From the NCBI RefSeq assembly GCF_963576615.1, contig NC_088711.1, positions 1,674,001-1,738,000 of the forward strand: a DNA stretch of 64,000 nucleotides. Direction: 5' to 3'. The first letter of the stretch is position 1; each line of letters starts with the position of its first letter. Origin of the DNA: Watersipora subatra (taxonomy: Eukaryota; Bryozoa; Gymnolaemata; Cheilostomatida; Watersiporidae). A program made the position numbers and the translations under genes. This document shows, one piece after another, positions 31,790 through 43,933 of the stretch. The notes beneath the pieces are model-generated. The model worked only from the letters and a program-made list of their open reading frames with translations, did no database searches and was not told the origin of the DNA.

Positions 31790-34700
31790 CTACATCAATG
31801 AGTCGTTCCTGCTGTGCAAAGCCTTGTTTCCATACAACACCAAACCTGATCCATGACTCTTGGAAACTAACTGATTGCCTGAGACAACTCCAGCATGAAA
31901 GAATCAGCATAAATCATTGAGAAATTGGTGTTTGAGAGAATAGTGAAAACTCACCTCATTTTGAAAAGACCAAACAAATATGGAAGCTCCAAGCAAGATT
32001 ATTGCAAACAATGCCAAGCAAACCTTGGTCTGCAATGTAAATACAATATATGCATATACATATGTTAGAATTAAACATTGCCGTAATGATAGCTGAGAGA
32101 GTCTGCTGTGTACAAAGTGGGCATCAATATAAGGCAATTGAGATTCATATATATATCTATATACAGTCAAACATGAATAACTCGAACTTCACGGGACCGA
32201 GCGAAAGTGTTCAAGTTATCGAGCGTTCAAGTTATCAGAGCACTGTCACAAGTCCATGTATTTATTTATTAATAGATACATGCACATAAACAAACTATAA
32301 TAGAAATCAAAAGCATAAATGGCTTGTTTCAAATTAAATGCTTCTAATGTAAAGTTTAAAACTTTTTTATCAAAAATTATAGGAGATTTTTCTATCACTT
32401 GAGATTGTTTTGTTGTTTGAGGTGATGTTATTGCCAGGATGTTTTTTAGATTAAAATTGGCAAAACTTGATCGTTGTTGAAATACTCAGAAAAAAAGACA
32501 TCTTTTTCTTTTGAGCGTTTTAACCGGATCAATTTTGCCGATTTTTCTTGAAGTTTATGCAAAGGTCATTTTACTTTTCCATGCTTCCGAAAGGCGATCG
32601 CTAAGCGGATGTTTGGTAAAAATCAAAATTCACCAAACCTTTAGTTGGACAGAAGAACGGCAATGCTGGGCATCCACCTAGTAAATCTATATAATATATA
32701 TATAAATCTCAATGTTTGTCTGTCCATCCGTCCGTTCTTCTGTCCAGCTATAGCGATAGTTTTAAGAATGAGGAATCCGCTTCGAACTGGATTTGAACTC
32801 ACAACCTCTAGTATATAGAGTGTATACACAAGAGAGTTTTGCAACTTTTTAAATCGGGGGTACACTTATGTTTTCTAAATATGACTTTCTCTAAAGTGAT
32901 ATGTTATTATAATATATATTTAACCACGTTTAAAAATACCAACTACACATTTTCTAGTTGCCATCACATTTGGAATTATTAAGCCTTTTAAGTGTGAGAA
33001 TATCTAACAATGGAGTTTATTTCCTTTTTAGTTAAGATATTGGCCATGTTAGAAAAGAAACTCAGTATAAAGCTACATGCTGACAAAAACAGCTTTTTTT
33101 CAGCATGTAGCTGACAAAAAAGCAACCCCGATCAACACTTGAACTGACAGCCCATCCAACCATACTATTTGTAGTAATAGGCGGCCAAACCTGCAATTGA
33201 CGTAAACCAAAAGGTCTCTAGTTAACCATGGTCAGTCAGTTAATAATTTTGGTCCAGATATAAATATGACTCCTGCTAACACTGTATGCTGTGCCTTAGG
33301 CTGGTCAATAGATTTTAACTGAGAAATGTTAGTGTATCAAGGTTTTGCTTTTGCTTTCTAGAACAATGCGGATTAATGTATGTTAATTAGTTTTTAATAA
33401 AATATAATCAAATATGAAAAGTTCAGCAAGGTGGATAGAAGCTGGACTCAGCTCATAAAATTGAGTCTCAATCAGTACCATGCAGACAATCATAGTGTAT
33501 GATTGACTATCCTCATGATGACGAAGCGCCTATGCATCTCATAGAGTACTCATCTCAATGAGTACTTACTCCCTTGAGCAAGACTGGCCTCTCAGTCACT
33601 TTACCAACGCAAGCAATAACTCCAAGACCAAAGAATATGCATCCAATTAGGATCGATGAAAACTTCAGGGCAAACTTGATCCGCCAGGTGATAGGCTCTT
33701 CTGTGAAGAATTCAATCAGCTTTGTTCCCGTTGACCAGCTGCTTCCCCAGCCGATAAGGCAGCTTCCTATCAACTGTGTTCATACAACGATGTATTAAAT
33801 CACTCACATGTAGACAAGCAACTAAAGCGCTGAGTAGGAGTGAACACACAAGGTATACGAGACTGTAATAAAAAGCCACACCTGAAAAGCACGGATGACA
33901 TGAAACAGGCTACTAGTTTAGCTCATTAGCCACTTTGCCCATATTTGGTAAATGTGGTTATTTATAGTGACCAACTGTGCTATTTCTGTTTAATTAAACA
34001 AAAGCCGCATGTACTTGCATGATTTTGCTCCAGTTTTTTTTAGCACTGAATGCATTTAAGTGTTTTCCAGTTAAACCTCAAAATGTGAAGTTAATTCATT
34101 CCTGTTTGCTTTGCTTTTGAACACACAGACAAAAAGCTTAACGATAAACACCTAGGATAATTGCATAGAAGATTCAAATGAACGAATTATACAAACAATG
34201 CATAAATATACAACAGAGTGAAAAGTTAAATTTAAAAGACTGAACCACATAAATAATAATAAGTGAAATAACAAGGACTAGGGAAGGTTTTTTAATGTCC
34301 AATTGCCTCTATGTTAAATATAGGTGGATTGGAGAGTAGCATTGGTCATTCTGATAGATGGTGCATCAGTAAGGATGCGAATAGAGATACAGATCTAGTT
34401 GAACTCAGACTAAGTGAATACAAGTAACTTAGTTATACATGTATATGGTTTTGTTTTTACATTTGATATGTCTTTAAATTGTCTCCAATCACTGTGGCCA
34501 GTTTTTCATTTTAATTCATTTTAGAGTTCTTTTTATTCGCATAGCTACAACTTTTTCATGTAAACTAGTAGATATCTTCAGCGATCAAAAAAATAATCTA
34601 AAGATACTTGATCATAAAGTTTTATAATTTCATATTGTGATTTTAAGAAAAGCATTAACTTGTTATTTTTTACAATTTCTACATTTACACTAGTTTTTTG

Positions 34701-37021
34701 AAAATCTATAATTTTAAAACTATAAAAGGAAAGCATGAAGCAGTGTTTAATATTATCCAATAAATGTACAACCAACCTAAAATTAAATGAGAAATGCGAA
34801 CTCATATACAGGCAGATCTAGGTAATGTCTAGTTCAGTATTTTGTAAATTTTACTATTTGTGCTGATATAATTATGATGCTTGGAAGCCGCCACACTTCG
34901 AATACTGTTTACTGAATAAATGTGTTCTTCATAAACTCACAAAAATTTCCACAACAGACAACATTCATATAAGATGCCATTCACTTTCAATAGTTCTCTA
35001 AAATGCAATGAACATCTATTATAGATGCAAACCATTTATCAGATGTTTAAACACGACTGTATTCTGACTGCAGCATTTATGATGTCCAAAGAATTAGCAG
35101 TGATTAAATAACTTTTGCTAAGCAGTAACTTTCCCGTAGTAACACTTGCTAAAATGCAAAAAATTTGACTCAAAACAGGCTCTAGAGCAGGGGTAGGGAA
35201 CCTATGGCTCTCGAGCCATAGGCGGCTCTTTTGATGATTATATCTGGCTCTTTGATAAATCAGTGGAAAAAATAATCCATAATTTTGTTGTTAATTTAAT
35301 TAACATAATAATTAAAATAATACTAAAATTACAGTAACAATAAACAAAAAAATTGTTCACTTAAAAAAAAAATTTTTTCATTTGCAACTTTTTGATGTGG
35401 CGCGCGCAGCAAAGAGTTTCTAGCCCTTTCTGTACTCCACTGTACGTTTTGACCATGTTTGGCTCTAAATATGCACGCGAGCAGTCATTCTCACACATGA
35501 AGAACATTAAGACAAACCTGCGGTCACATTTAATAGATGGAAGCCTAAAGCATAAAGCTGAACTTCACCACGTATCAACCAGACTACGAAGTTATCAGCA
35601 AAAGCATGCAGCATCAGAAATCGCATTAATAGTAAGAAGTACTTTTTATAATATCTTTGTTATTACATTGTTGTTCAAAATAAATCCTGTTTCTTATACT
35701 CTAAAATTGCTCAAACATACGAAATTTATTGGTCTTCCTTTTCCATTTTATGTTTTCGAGATTCAAAATATACATATGGCTCTTCTGGAATTTACTTTTG
35801 AAACATGTGGGTTTTGTGGCTCTCTCGATCAAAAAGGTTTCTGACCCCTGCTATAGTGTGTCACTCTATAAACATTTATTACATTTGATCTCTTTGAGAA
35901 CATTTGTATCTGAAACTAAATGATCAACAGAGTAGAGTATCCACAGGTTTGTTTTTATTAGTCATTAAAAGTTGGTAAAACGAATACTTAGACCAGAAAT
36001 TCTACTTTATATCCTAATTTTGATAGAGTTTTAGGATTATTTAAAAAGAATACTAGTTTTCAAATTTAATTACAACTGCATGTGACAAAACCTTTATGAA
36101 AAATGACCACTCATTTTATTTCGGTAAACACTGGTAGACATTTGAGCTAACAGGGTTCATCTGTTCTACATTGTACTTCAGAGCTGTTTATGAATATCTA
36201 TCACAGATTTGTATTTACCTTCAGCACATCATGGTTAAAATCACAAGTTGGAAGTTTCATGTGATTTTTCACAAAACTGCTAGATAGCGATGATAGAAAA
36301 CTACTTCGTTTTCAAGTGATTGTCAGAGTTTTAGACAACCAGAGAGTTAAAATACTAATGGTGGCTTGCGCCATACACAATTTCTCTAATTATCAGAATT
36401 TTAAATTATTTGCTAATTGGTGTAACATTGGAGCACCCTTTGTAACAACCGGTATACATCTTCCAATTCCAATACAAATACTTTTCAGGCATTTGATCTG
36501 CCTTTAAGATTATCTACATCAAAACTGGGAGTGATGAAGTGACCTTCATTGAGATCAATTAATTTATTTGCATATAGCGCTGCAACTGGCCAATTTATAT
36601 TATTATTATGTCATATTATAAATCATGGAGTTGGGCGTATAGTCAATAATAGATCATAGTCATTCACCAATATGAAGATCTGATATTGTCATGCACACAC
36701 ATAGACACGTCAGAGATATAAAGATCTGATATTGTCAAGCACACACATAGACACGTCAGAGATATAAAGATCTGATATTGTCATGCACACACATAGACAC
36801 GTCAGAGATATAAAGATCTGATATTGTCATGCACACACATAGACACGTCAGGGAACTATTTTTAAATGGCGGTTTAATCTTAAATATAGGTACAGTAAGT
36901 AGGGATGGTTAATAGTTTACCTTTAAAAAGCACTTACGTAGCAAAAAAAGATGTAGGCACAGAAGCAGAGTGAGGCGCAGCGTCGGAAACATAAAATTCT
37001 GAAAACAGCAGCTACCGTCAT
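31790..37021 (-). CDS. Putative small multi-pass membrane protein, four-exon model
   Basis: Minus-strand exons 37021-36938, 33773-33570, 32029-31955 and 31870-31790 join in phase 0 at every junction with GT..AG borders (donors GTAAGTGC, GTAAGTAC, GTGAGTTT; acceptors ...acacag, ...ttgcag, ...atcag) to about 147 residues ending in TAG. Exon 1 starts with MTVAAVFRILCFRRC and a Cys/Phe-rich hydrophobic run. Exon 2 holds IKFALKFSSILIGCIFFGLG as a clear membrane segment after the polar EFFTEEPITW. Exon 3 is a third hydrophobic segment (KVCLALFAIILLGASIFVW). Exon 4 gives a short polar tail; its acceptor is the weakest choice, as an AG 8 bases upstream would stop after three residues. I do not recognise the family, and exons could be missing in the two long introns. 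Confidence 0.5.
32040..32664. other. Intronic stretch of the minus-strand gene, no further exon seen
   Basis: AT-rich; includes an 11-base direct repeat (gttcaagttatcgagc then gttcaagttatc near 32209-32237) and nothing coding. Confidence 0.4.
32665..32825 (-). repeat. SINE-like element, minus strand
   Basis: On the minus strand: a box B-like gtgagttcaaatccagttcg, the module attcttaaaactatcgctat, then ggacagaagaacgg, gacagacaaacattgag and a TA-rich tail. It matches the 3' half of the family at 26432, 26878 and 7462. Confidence 0.6.
33570..33773 (-). CDS. Exon 2 of the putative membrane protein
   Basis: This is the best-supported exon of the model: 204 nt, phase 0 at both ends, bounded by ...gaacacag and GTAAGTAC. 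It encodes a soluble segment beginning LIGSCLIGWGSSWSTGTK followed by a roughly 22-residue membrane helix and the basic end VTERPVLLKG. Confidence 0.6.
33774..35179. other. Intronic stretch of the minus-strand gene, no recognised feature
   Basis: AT-rich; no exon I can support on either strand. An additional small exon of the membrane-protein gene here cannot be excluded. Confidence 0.35.
35188..35850 (+). mobile_element. hAT element relic with transposase C-terminus
   Basis: Left end CAGGGGTAGGGAACCTATGG and right end GGTTTCTGACCCCTG are inverted copies of a hAT terminus. Flanks CTCTAGAG (35180-35187) and CTATAGTG (35851-35858) agree at 6 of 8 positions, fitting an old 8-bp duplication. The interior keeps a piece of the hAT dimerisation domain. 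At 663 bp it is strongly deleted. Confidence 0.8.
35392..35650 (+). pseudogene. hAT transposase C-terminal dimerisation fragment
   Basis: The plus frame reads VLTMFGSKYAREQSFSHMK, NIKTNLRSHLIDGSLKHKAE and ends in a region with STRLRSYQQKHAAS. The pattern MFGSxYxxEQxFSxMKxxKxxxRSxLxDxxL is the hATC dimerisation block of transposases of the GTF2IRD2/EPM2AIP1 type. The DDE catalytic part is missing. The reading frame runs on past the domain to 35844 only because it meets no stop. Confidence 0.8.
35860..36620. other. Intronic or gene-free stretch
   Basis: No recognised feature beyond AT-rich sequence. Confidence 0.4.
36622..36668 (+). repeat. SINE fragment (tRNA-like part only)
   Basis: The segment tggagttgggcgtatagtca and ataatagatcatagtc resembles the box A region of the SINE-like copy at 26720 (ggccagttgggcgcatagtg). 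The 3' module is absent. Confidence 0.4.
36675..36852. repeat. 46-bp tandem repeat, about 3.9 copies
   Basis: Unit aagatctgatattgtcatgc, acacacatagacacgtca and gagatata (46 bp), starting at 36675, 36721, 36767 and 36813, with one substitution (tcatgc to tcaagc) in the second copy. It lies about 90 bp beyond the exon-1 donor in the first intron of the putative membrane-protein gene. Confidence 0.93.
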
Positions 37022-38220
37022 CTTACGTTTTGTCTGTCCTCAACTGTAAACAGAAAGAATGCGTATTAAGTAACAACTAGACAGAATTTTGTAGCAATGA
37101 TAAGCGGGAGAACTAGAGAGGGTGTTTAAGAAGCGTGGCTTGCGAAAATTAGAGTGTACCACTAATCTTATATAGAGAACGATGACATCAAAAGCAAGTG
37201 TTTCTCAAATCGCAATTGGTTTAGAGGCTGATGCGAATGTTTCAATTTAAAAAAATGATTCTAGTAAATTTGACAAACAAAAATGAATTTCAGATGCTTC
37301 CCCTCAAGCAAACAGAGTATAATATGAAGAAGCTGCAGTTGTATCCTAAAAAGTACTGTCTGCTCTGCTAACACTAAAACTAATACCTCTATCACTTGTT
37401 TATGGTAAACCGATCAAATAGAAGCTACCGTATAATGCATTCACCAAGATTAGCAAACATGAACGCAATCTCGATTGAAGTTTTCCAAAGTACAGCGCAC
37501 CCTCAGGATACGATTACCTAGTTATATGAGTTTTTTTTACGAAATATGGGAAGTGGAACATGATGATTTTTCCACCTAGCCATATGTATCTTATTTCACC
37601 ATACGAATTGAACAAAATTCTCGCCCATGTTCAAATTTGGCAGTCAGTTTGCTTATTACATATGTCGAAATAACAAAGATGCCGATATTCTGTTCACCAA
37701 GAACTTTCTCAAAACTTTTGAAAGGGATATGATGACAGATTTCTCTTATTTCCGCATTCCTCGTGTGAAAAGTGGTACATAATATTTTCCCTTTAAAACC
37801 AGAAGCAAAGTTTGAGTTGCAATCCCTTCAAACAGAAGGTCCGTTGGTCAGACAACCTTCTTTTATTTGCTGACGAAGTGAACTTCATTATGAAAACAGC
37901 ATCATGCGGGTTTTCTTGACGAATTATGCTGAAAAAGGTTTTAATCAGGTCGGCTAAAATTATAGTGAAAACGAAGACAGAAACTGATAGGTGATAACAC
38001 TTTAGTGATAAAAAGTTCAAATTCAGTAAACTTGTTAAAAATACAACTAAAACTTACTTTCAAGTGTGTGCGTTTAGTAAGCTAAACCTATTTAAGGTGA
38101 ATTCAACATTTATGTTATATATATGTCTGACTTGAAGGTAAGAACTCTCCACGGTACTGCATGTAGCACATTGTAATGCAACATTCAATTGCAGATCATA
38201 GCCACTAAATACACTAAAGT
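37022..38220. other. Region upstream of the minus-strand gene, no further gene seen
   Basis: On the minus strand a ctgtttacag acceptor-like end followed by ttgaggacagacaaaac precedes the proposed ATG (about 37045-37021), so a short spliced 5' UTR is possible. Otherwise AT-rich without features. Confidence 0.35.
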
Positions 38221-38221
38221 T

Positions 38222-38284
38222 ACTGTAGGTAACTATACATGTCACTATACATGTAACTATACGTGTAACTATACATGTAGTTAC
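38222..38284. repeat. 12-bp repeat of tgtaactataca type
   Basis: About five units of aactatacatgt with variants (cactatacatgt, aactatacgtgt). Palindromic acatgt/acgtgt cores make each unit partly self-complementary. Confidence 0.85.
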
Positions 38285-38289
38285 TAAGA

Positions 38290-39140
38290 TTAACATACTA
38301 TTTTGATACCAATTTTTAATATGTACAGTATGTTAAGATTTTGATGATTTTTACCAGGAAATGTTTGCATTATATAATTACTATGGTTTCTACACCTCTC
38401 CATATGATTTTTTTCACCATACGATACCAGTCCCTGGAACAAACTAAAATCGTATTCCAAGGGTGTGCTGTAGATAGTTATGTACAAAGTTTTGTTTAAT
38501 GTTGATAAAGTGAACAGCTTTTCGCTAGACCAAACATGGAGGAACAAAAATTAGGCACAAAAGTTTGTGACTAGCAGCTCAAATGTCGTCTTTTGTCAAA
38601 CTAAGGTTACTTGGTAAACAAAATCTACATCCAAGAGTGTAAACATTGCCTGCCAAATAGACTGATATGCAGTTTTGTGAACTTCATGATGGAAACTGTG
38701 ATAAGAAAAATGATGAAAGAAATAGAGGTTAAGTTGCAAATGATTTTCATGTATGCGAAGACAAACATTCTTAGGTTCTTAATATGTCAGCTGTGTTCCA
38801 TGTTGCTCCTTGATTCATAAAAGCTGTCTAGAGTATTATTTTTATACATGTTCTATTTTACTTTTATTTAACTGGCGGCATAGTTCAGTGTTTGTTTGTG
38901 GTCTGAACATTGAGAGTGGCTGGCTTTGGGATTGCTTGTGACGTTAATGCCATGCATGATTCACTAGAGCAACTATTCGATTGTTTTTTGTCTATTTCAT
39001 AATTTATGGTGAAATAATGTAATTGGCAATACACACGATAGCGTTCTAAGGCTGGTATCATGTTTTAGCACTTTCCTGCAACAATTGTTTATTTTTTATT
39101 CCACTAAGTTGAGCTTTTGTGTTATTATTGAACTGAGCAG
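38290..39140. other. Gene-free stretch
   Basis: No gene or repeat recognised before the LTR-like repeat at 39145. Confidence 0.35.
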
Positions 39141-39189
39141 TTGCTAATTGTTGAAGCAGCCCCATCAGTGTTCCGGTGTTATTTCCCCT

Positions 39190-39541
39190 TCTACTGGCTC
39201 AGAAATAATAACGCATGAGAGTAGAGTGCTTGAGTGTATATTTGCATATAACAGGCACAGTCGCAGCCAAAGACTATTCTGCCATCTCAGAAAAGGTGAC
39301 AGCCTTTTATATGGTTGGCCTACGACAACAAGTGATAGTATACATAAGATAGCATAGTCAAACTCGTGATGACGATTACATAAGTTGTGGTAAAAAATTA
39401 TTCAATACACAAGGAAAATGATATAATAAGTGGCTAAATATAGACATGCAAACATGATCACTGCTGCTACCGAATATCACTAAGACAAAGTGTAAGTTTT
39501 TAAAATGTAGCCGACAATGTCTGTGTGCTACAGCCACTACA
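39190..39541 (-). repeat. LTR-like direct repeat (3' on minus strand)
   Basis: Matches 43980-44335 along its length with scattered substitutions and a 3-base indel (caacaag versus caacaacaag). The lower border is blurred because similarity fades below about 39185. Confidence 0.72.
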
Positions 39542-40689
39542 CACTTCTCCATCCCATTGGAGGTACCAGGGAACATTTAATCACGGCTCGGTGAAGGCCG
39601 TGGCAGTTTGGCTAGGCCTGTCTATCATTCGCTCTAACGGTCTAAATAGTTTATTTCTTGAGTCAATAGTCATTCATTGTCAGGGCTAAGTGTCCCATCG
39701 TGATCTCTTATATCTCTGGTTGCATCTCGGGCTTTTTTCCAATGGGCCACAACTTCTAGCAACTGTTGATAGCGTCGTCTGTGTCTTTCAACTATAGTCT
39801 GGCTGGCTGGGCAACATTGTAATATAGTAGTAAGTCTGGCAGTTTAGGGTGGGCTAGCTGAAGAACCTCCTTTGGTCGTCTTAGCCCTTGTGTCGACTGT
39901 GGCTTTGCCATGATCCGCGCCGGCCGAGGGTTATGCCATACCGGCAGGGAACTTGGATTAGGCTTGATTTGTCTCAGCAGAGGAATTGAGTTGGGCTCAT
40001 CAGTTTCTCTTTATGTGTCGTTCCTCTTCTCATTTTTTGGAGTTGTCTCTTCTCTTTTAGAAGTGCTTGCTTCGCCAGGCAGAGTTGACATAGTTAACGA
40101 CCACTCACTTGCAGCCAGAAGAGGCTGGCGGGCCGGGATGTCCTGGTTCCTTCTATTTTTGGTTTTCTCCTCAGTTTCTCTGTATCTGCTTGTCCCAAGG
40201 CAAGCCTGGCCACCTGGAGAAGTTCATGTGCCTCTTCTAACCTCCTCAGGTTTTTAGCACATGCCGAGAGGTCGGTCTAGGCTTGGCGACAACCCTGTTG
40301 ATCTGGCAGCAGCAGCTCTCTCCCATTATCATTCTATGAGTGGTTTCCCCGGTCGTTGAGCGTGGGGTTACATGGCGAGCCCTCATCAGCTGTGGCCACC
40401 GCTCTTCCCATTCCTCTTGACCCCCAACATCCCATTTGAACATTTGAGTGGGGCCCACCCCTTTTAAGACAGGGCCAATGCTGGGAACTGCCATTTTTAG
40501 GGCAAGTTCCATTCTCAGATCAGTCCGAGGTCGTACTCAGTTTTTATTTCTCTGGGTTGGTTTAGGCATGGTCGAGTCCATCCATAGAGGCTGAGACTTG
40601 ATCTTATCAGCTCCCCTCTGCGCTTCCTGCACTCTTTTCTGTTCGGAAGGCACCGGTGAACTATTCTGTGTGACCTGGTACTGAGCAGC

Positions 40690-41660
40690 CACTGCTCCTC
40701 GTCCTTCAGCTTGCAATGGTGTCGGCTTGCTCAGCTTTTAGACTTTCCCTACAGGTCTGGGGTGGCCTCGGCCAGCCTTGAGTCAACTATTTCCATTGTT
40801 TCTAAAGCAGGACCAATTCTCAGAGGCCCGACTGTTTCACGCATAGTCCTGGCAACCTCAACCCAGTTTCTTTGTGGACAAGGAGTCCAGCCCGGCATAC
40901 TTCAGTTCACCACCTGTCCAATGCCGAGGAACTCAGCATGGTTTCTGTCTGCAGCGGTGTCGGCTTGCTCGGCTTTTAGACTCTCTCTACAGGCTCCAGG
41001 GTAACCTCAGCCAGCCTCGAGTTGACCGTTTTGGCTATTTCTAAAGCAGGACCGAGTTTCAGAGGGCCAACCGTCTTATGTACAGTCCTGGTGGCCTCAG
41101 CCCAGTTAGTTTGTGGACAACGAATCTGGCCCGACATACTCCAGGTCATCACCTTCCCAATGCCAAGAGAATTCAGCGTGGCTTCCGTCTGCAGCGGTGT
41201 CGGCTTGCTCAGCTCTTGGGCTGTCCCTACAGGTTCCAAGGTGGCCTCAGCCGGCCTGGAGTCGATCGTTTCCGTTATTTGTACAGCAAGACCCTGTTTC
41301 AGGGGGCCAATCCTCTTGTGCACAGTCCTGATGGCCTCAGCCCAGTTTTCTTGCGGATATGGAGTCTGACCCAAAATACTCCAGGCTATGACCTGCTCAA
41401 TGCCGGGGGTTTTCAGGGGGACTTTGGCCACTCTTGAGTCAACCATGTCTACCACTTTTAAGGCAGGATCAAAACTCAGAGAGCCTACCATCTGCTGTGT
41501 AGTTCTAGCCCAATTTCTTTGTGGAGAAGTTTGGCTGCTCATCACCTGCTCAATGGCGTGGGATCCCAGTGCGACCCTTGCAGGCATTGAGCCAACCGTG
41601 TCCGCCACTTTCAAGGCAGAATCTGGTGTCAGAGGACCGACCGTCTGGCGACCCTGGGGA
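40690..41660 (-). repeat. 240-bp coding tandem repeat inside the antisense element
   Basis: The block with gcagcggtgtcggcttgctc recurs at 40718, 40956 and 41196 (spacings 238 and 240), and shorter degenerate units continue to about 41660. On the minus strand a 212-codon ORF (41614-40976) reads repeats with NWAEATRTVHKTVGPLK, a line of the form GPALEIAKTVNSRLAEVTLE, and a Gln/Thr linker. A single related segment lies between RNase H and integrase in copy 1. Function unknown. Confidence 0.75.
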
Positions 41661-41845
41661 TCCGGGGCCGAGCTTGGCTTCCTTCGTAGTTTTAGCTTTG
41701 TTTCCTATCATCTCCTTTTGGGTGGTTTCTGCCAGGGAGGGTGCTTCTGGCTCTTTTCCGGTCGGTTCATATTCAGGGCCTTAGTGCGGCCAATAGCAGG
41801 CTTTAATGCCACGGCCTTGGCCGATTCCCGGCACGGGTTTCTTAA

Positions 41846-42723
41846 AGGTTGACTTGCAACAAAATTCACATTACAGCTATTTGGTATCAAAGATTCGCCA
41901 TGTCTTACTTTGCTGTGTTGTAGGTGCAAAATATGTGGAAGTGTGATTACAAGCTCTTAAAAGCTCAAAAACAAAAAGCCACCGCAGATTGGAATCAGTG
42001 TATTTCTCTGACGTTGTCGTTACTCTTGATTATTGTTTTGTTACGTGATGTTCTTACGTAAATTGAAAGGCCAATGAAAGGCTCAATATAAAACTTTTCA
42101 TAGCACTAGTTTATGAAAAACACTTCGGGTTTTACCGAAGACCCCGTATCAAATATAGACGCTCGCTACTTTACAGTTTTGCTTCAGCTTGGCCTAATCG
42201 TCTAATCGTGATCTCTAATCATCTAATCGTGATCTGATCATGTGACCCAATACTTTGCAAATAATTTCTGCAGCACTTTTCAATTATCACAGGTGACCAA
42301 CAGGCTCGTCATGATTATTAAACAATGATATGTACTCCTTCGAGCTAAGGTTGAAAAATCAAACGAATTTTTACGGTAAGTTATAAGATATCAGTGCTGA
42401 AAGTGACGATTACAATGACGATTAAGCAGACGCGTAAGAACAATAGACATGGTTTTATTGAATGCGGATTGAGGTACGAATGAGGTTGCGTGAAAGTGTA
42501 CGCAGAAGCCATCTCGTACAACTACGTTCCATTTTTGCCATTTTGGAAAGAGATTCGCAACTACGGCGGTCTTGTGTGGCTGCGATTAACTGTTCGTTTT
42601 TTAGCTTTTAAAAGCTTGTAATCGCATTGCCACATATTTTGCACCTAAAACACAGCAAAGTAAGACATAGTGAATTTTTTGATACCAAATAACTGTAATT
42701 TGAATTTTGTTGCAAGTCAACCT
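41846..42723. mobile_element. TTAA-target inverted-repeat element, copy A
   Basis: Ends AGGTTGACTTGCAACAAAAT and its inverted partner ATTTTGTTGCAAGTCAACCT, with similarity extending about 130 bp into each side. Flanking TTAA is at 41842-41845 and 42724-42727. TTAA duplications occur in piggyBac, Kolobok and some Sola elements; no transposase is visible in the 878 bp, so the superfamily is undecided. It sits inside the antisense retroelement and is therefore the younger insertion. Confidence 0.85.
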
Positions 42724-43560
42724 TTAAAGCTGGGGCACTGTTTTCGAACGTGTCCCTTTCCTCACACTCCTAATAGACCAGGAGGGGTTTCTCTGTGTCA
42801 TGCTTAGAAGAGGGTGTCAGTCTAGCCTTCAACTCCTTGACCTGCTCTGTCAGCTGCTTCATGATTAATATCAGCTGTCCTATCTCAAAGTTGTCCAGGG
42901 TCTGGACCGGCTTGACCTCCGCCACCTCTTCTCCTGGTTCCTGCACCACTCGAAATGGTCGTGCTGCGAGAATTTTGTTAGGCTTTATTAGCAGAAATTC
43001 TCTTCCGGTACTTACTGCATTCACTAGTGCCGGTGTTGGCACAGCCAGTAATTGTCGTTGAACAGCTGCGTTGTTCAAGGAGTTTGTAAATTTCTCCTTA
43101 GTCAGATTAATCCTAGATAGCTCTAGCAGCTCTGCGCACGCGATGTGTACCAGTATTTCAATTTCTGTTGCATGCTCCTGCAACAGGGTTTGGCTAGCCT
43201 TCTTCAGGGTGCCAAGTTTGGCTCGTGCTTGTCAAGCAGACAGCCTGAACTGAGCTCGGATGACATGGAAAATGCCCTCTACTACTTGGACTTGTCCGCA
43301 ACTCTCAGCTTCCTCCTTCAGGGCTTCACACATATGTAAGGAAGCCGCAGCCTCTGTCCATTCATTGGCCCGTGCCACTTCCTGAACTCTGGAAATAAAA
43401 TATTATAAGTCTCCTGTACCGGAGTACTGGGGAGCCTGGAACTGTGTTGCCGGCGTCCATGGTGTCCCCAACAACCTTTCCAGGGCGTCTGCTAGCTGAT
43501 CAGTCTCTGGGTCAGTAATGCGTGCCCTGCGGTACATCTTGCTTCGAACTCTGGGGTTCC
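42724..43560 (-). pseudogene. Gag-like sequence of the antisense element
   Basis: On the minus strand an open piece at 43183-42770 (about 137 codons) includes LLQEHATEIEILVHIACAEL, AVQRQLLAVPTPALVNAV and LILIMKQLTEQVKELKARL, collinear with gag of copy 1 at 20900-21310. Upstream, broken frames at about 43470-43260 continue the match (YSGTGDL, then VARANEWTEAAASLH) with stops. The zinc-knuckle part is lost or displaced by the element inserted at 42723. Confidence 0.8.
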
Positions 43561-43933
43561 ATGGGACGCAGGGTACTACCAGCGCGAAGCTTGGGTTCTA
43601 ACCTTTTTTTCAGTCACTCCCGGATTCAATGTCCCTAATCTAACAGGGTCTCAACGAGTTCAGGGTACAGCTGCGCAACTGCTTGGTTCTCAACCTTCAT
43701 TCGGAGATCACAGTATGACGGATAGGTACAGATTGGTCCTCGAAAACTGGATAGATGTTTAATCAGCACGAAGCTTGGTCTCATCACGGTTCGAGGCTTC
43801 AGCCCTTTTCTGTCGGCTTCGATCTTCTCCCAACCGCCACTTTTGAGGCGGCAAAGGATATTCATTGAAGCCAAACCAAATTGCTGCCAGTGTAGCGTTC
43901 AGATTCGACTTGATTTCACCATTGCCACCAAAG

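Noticed and set aside
41022..41852. Plus-strand ORFs of 72-154 codons
   Set aside because: They are antisense to the repeat-containing coding strand of the gag-bearing element and repeat with the same 240-bp period.
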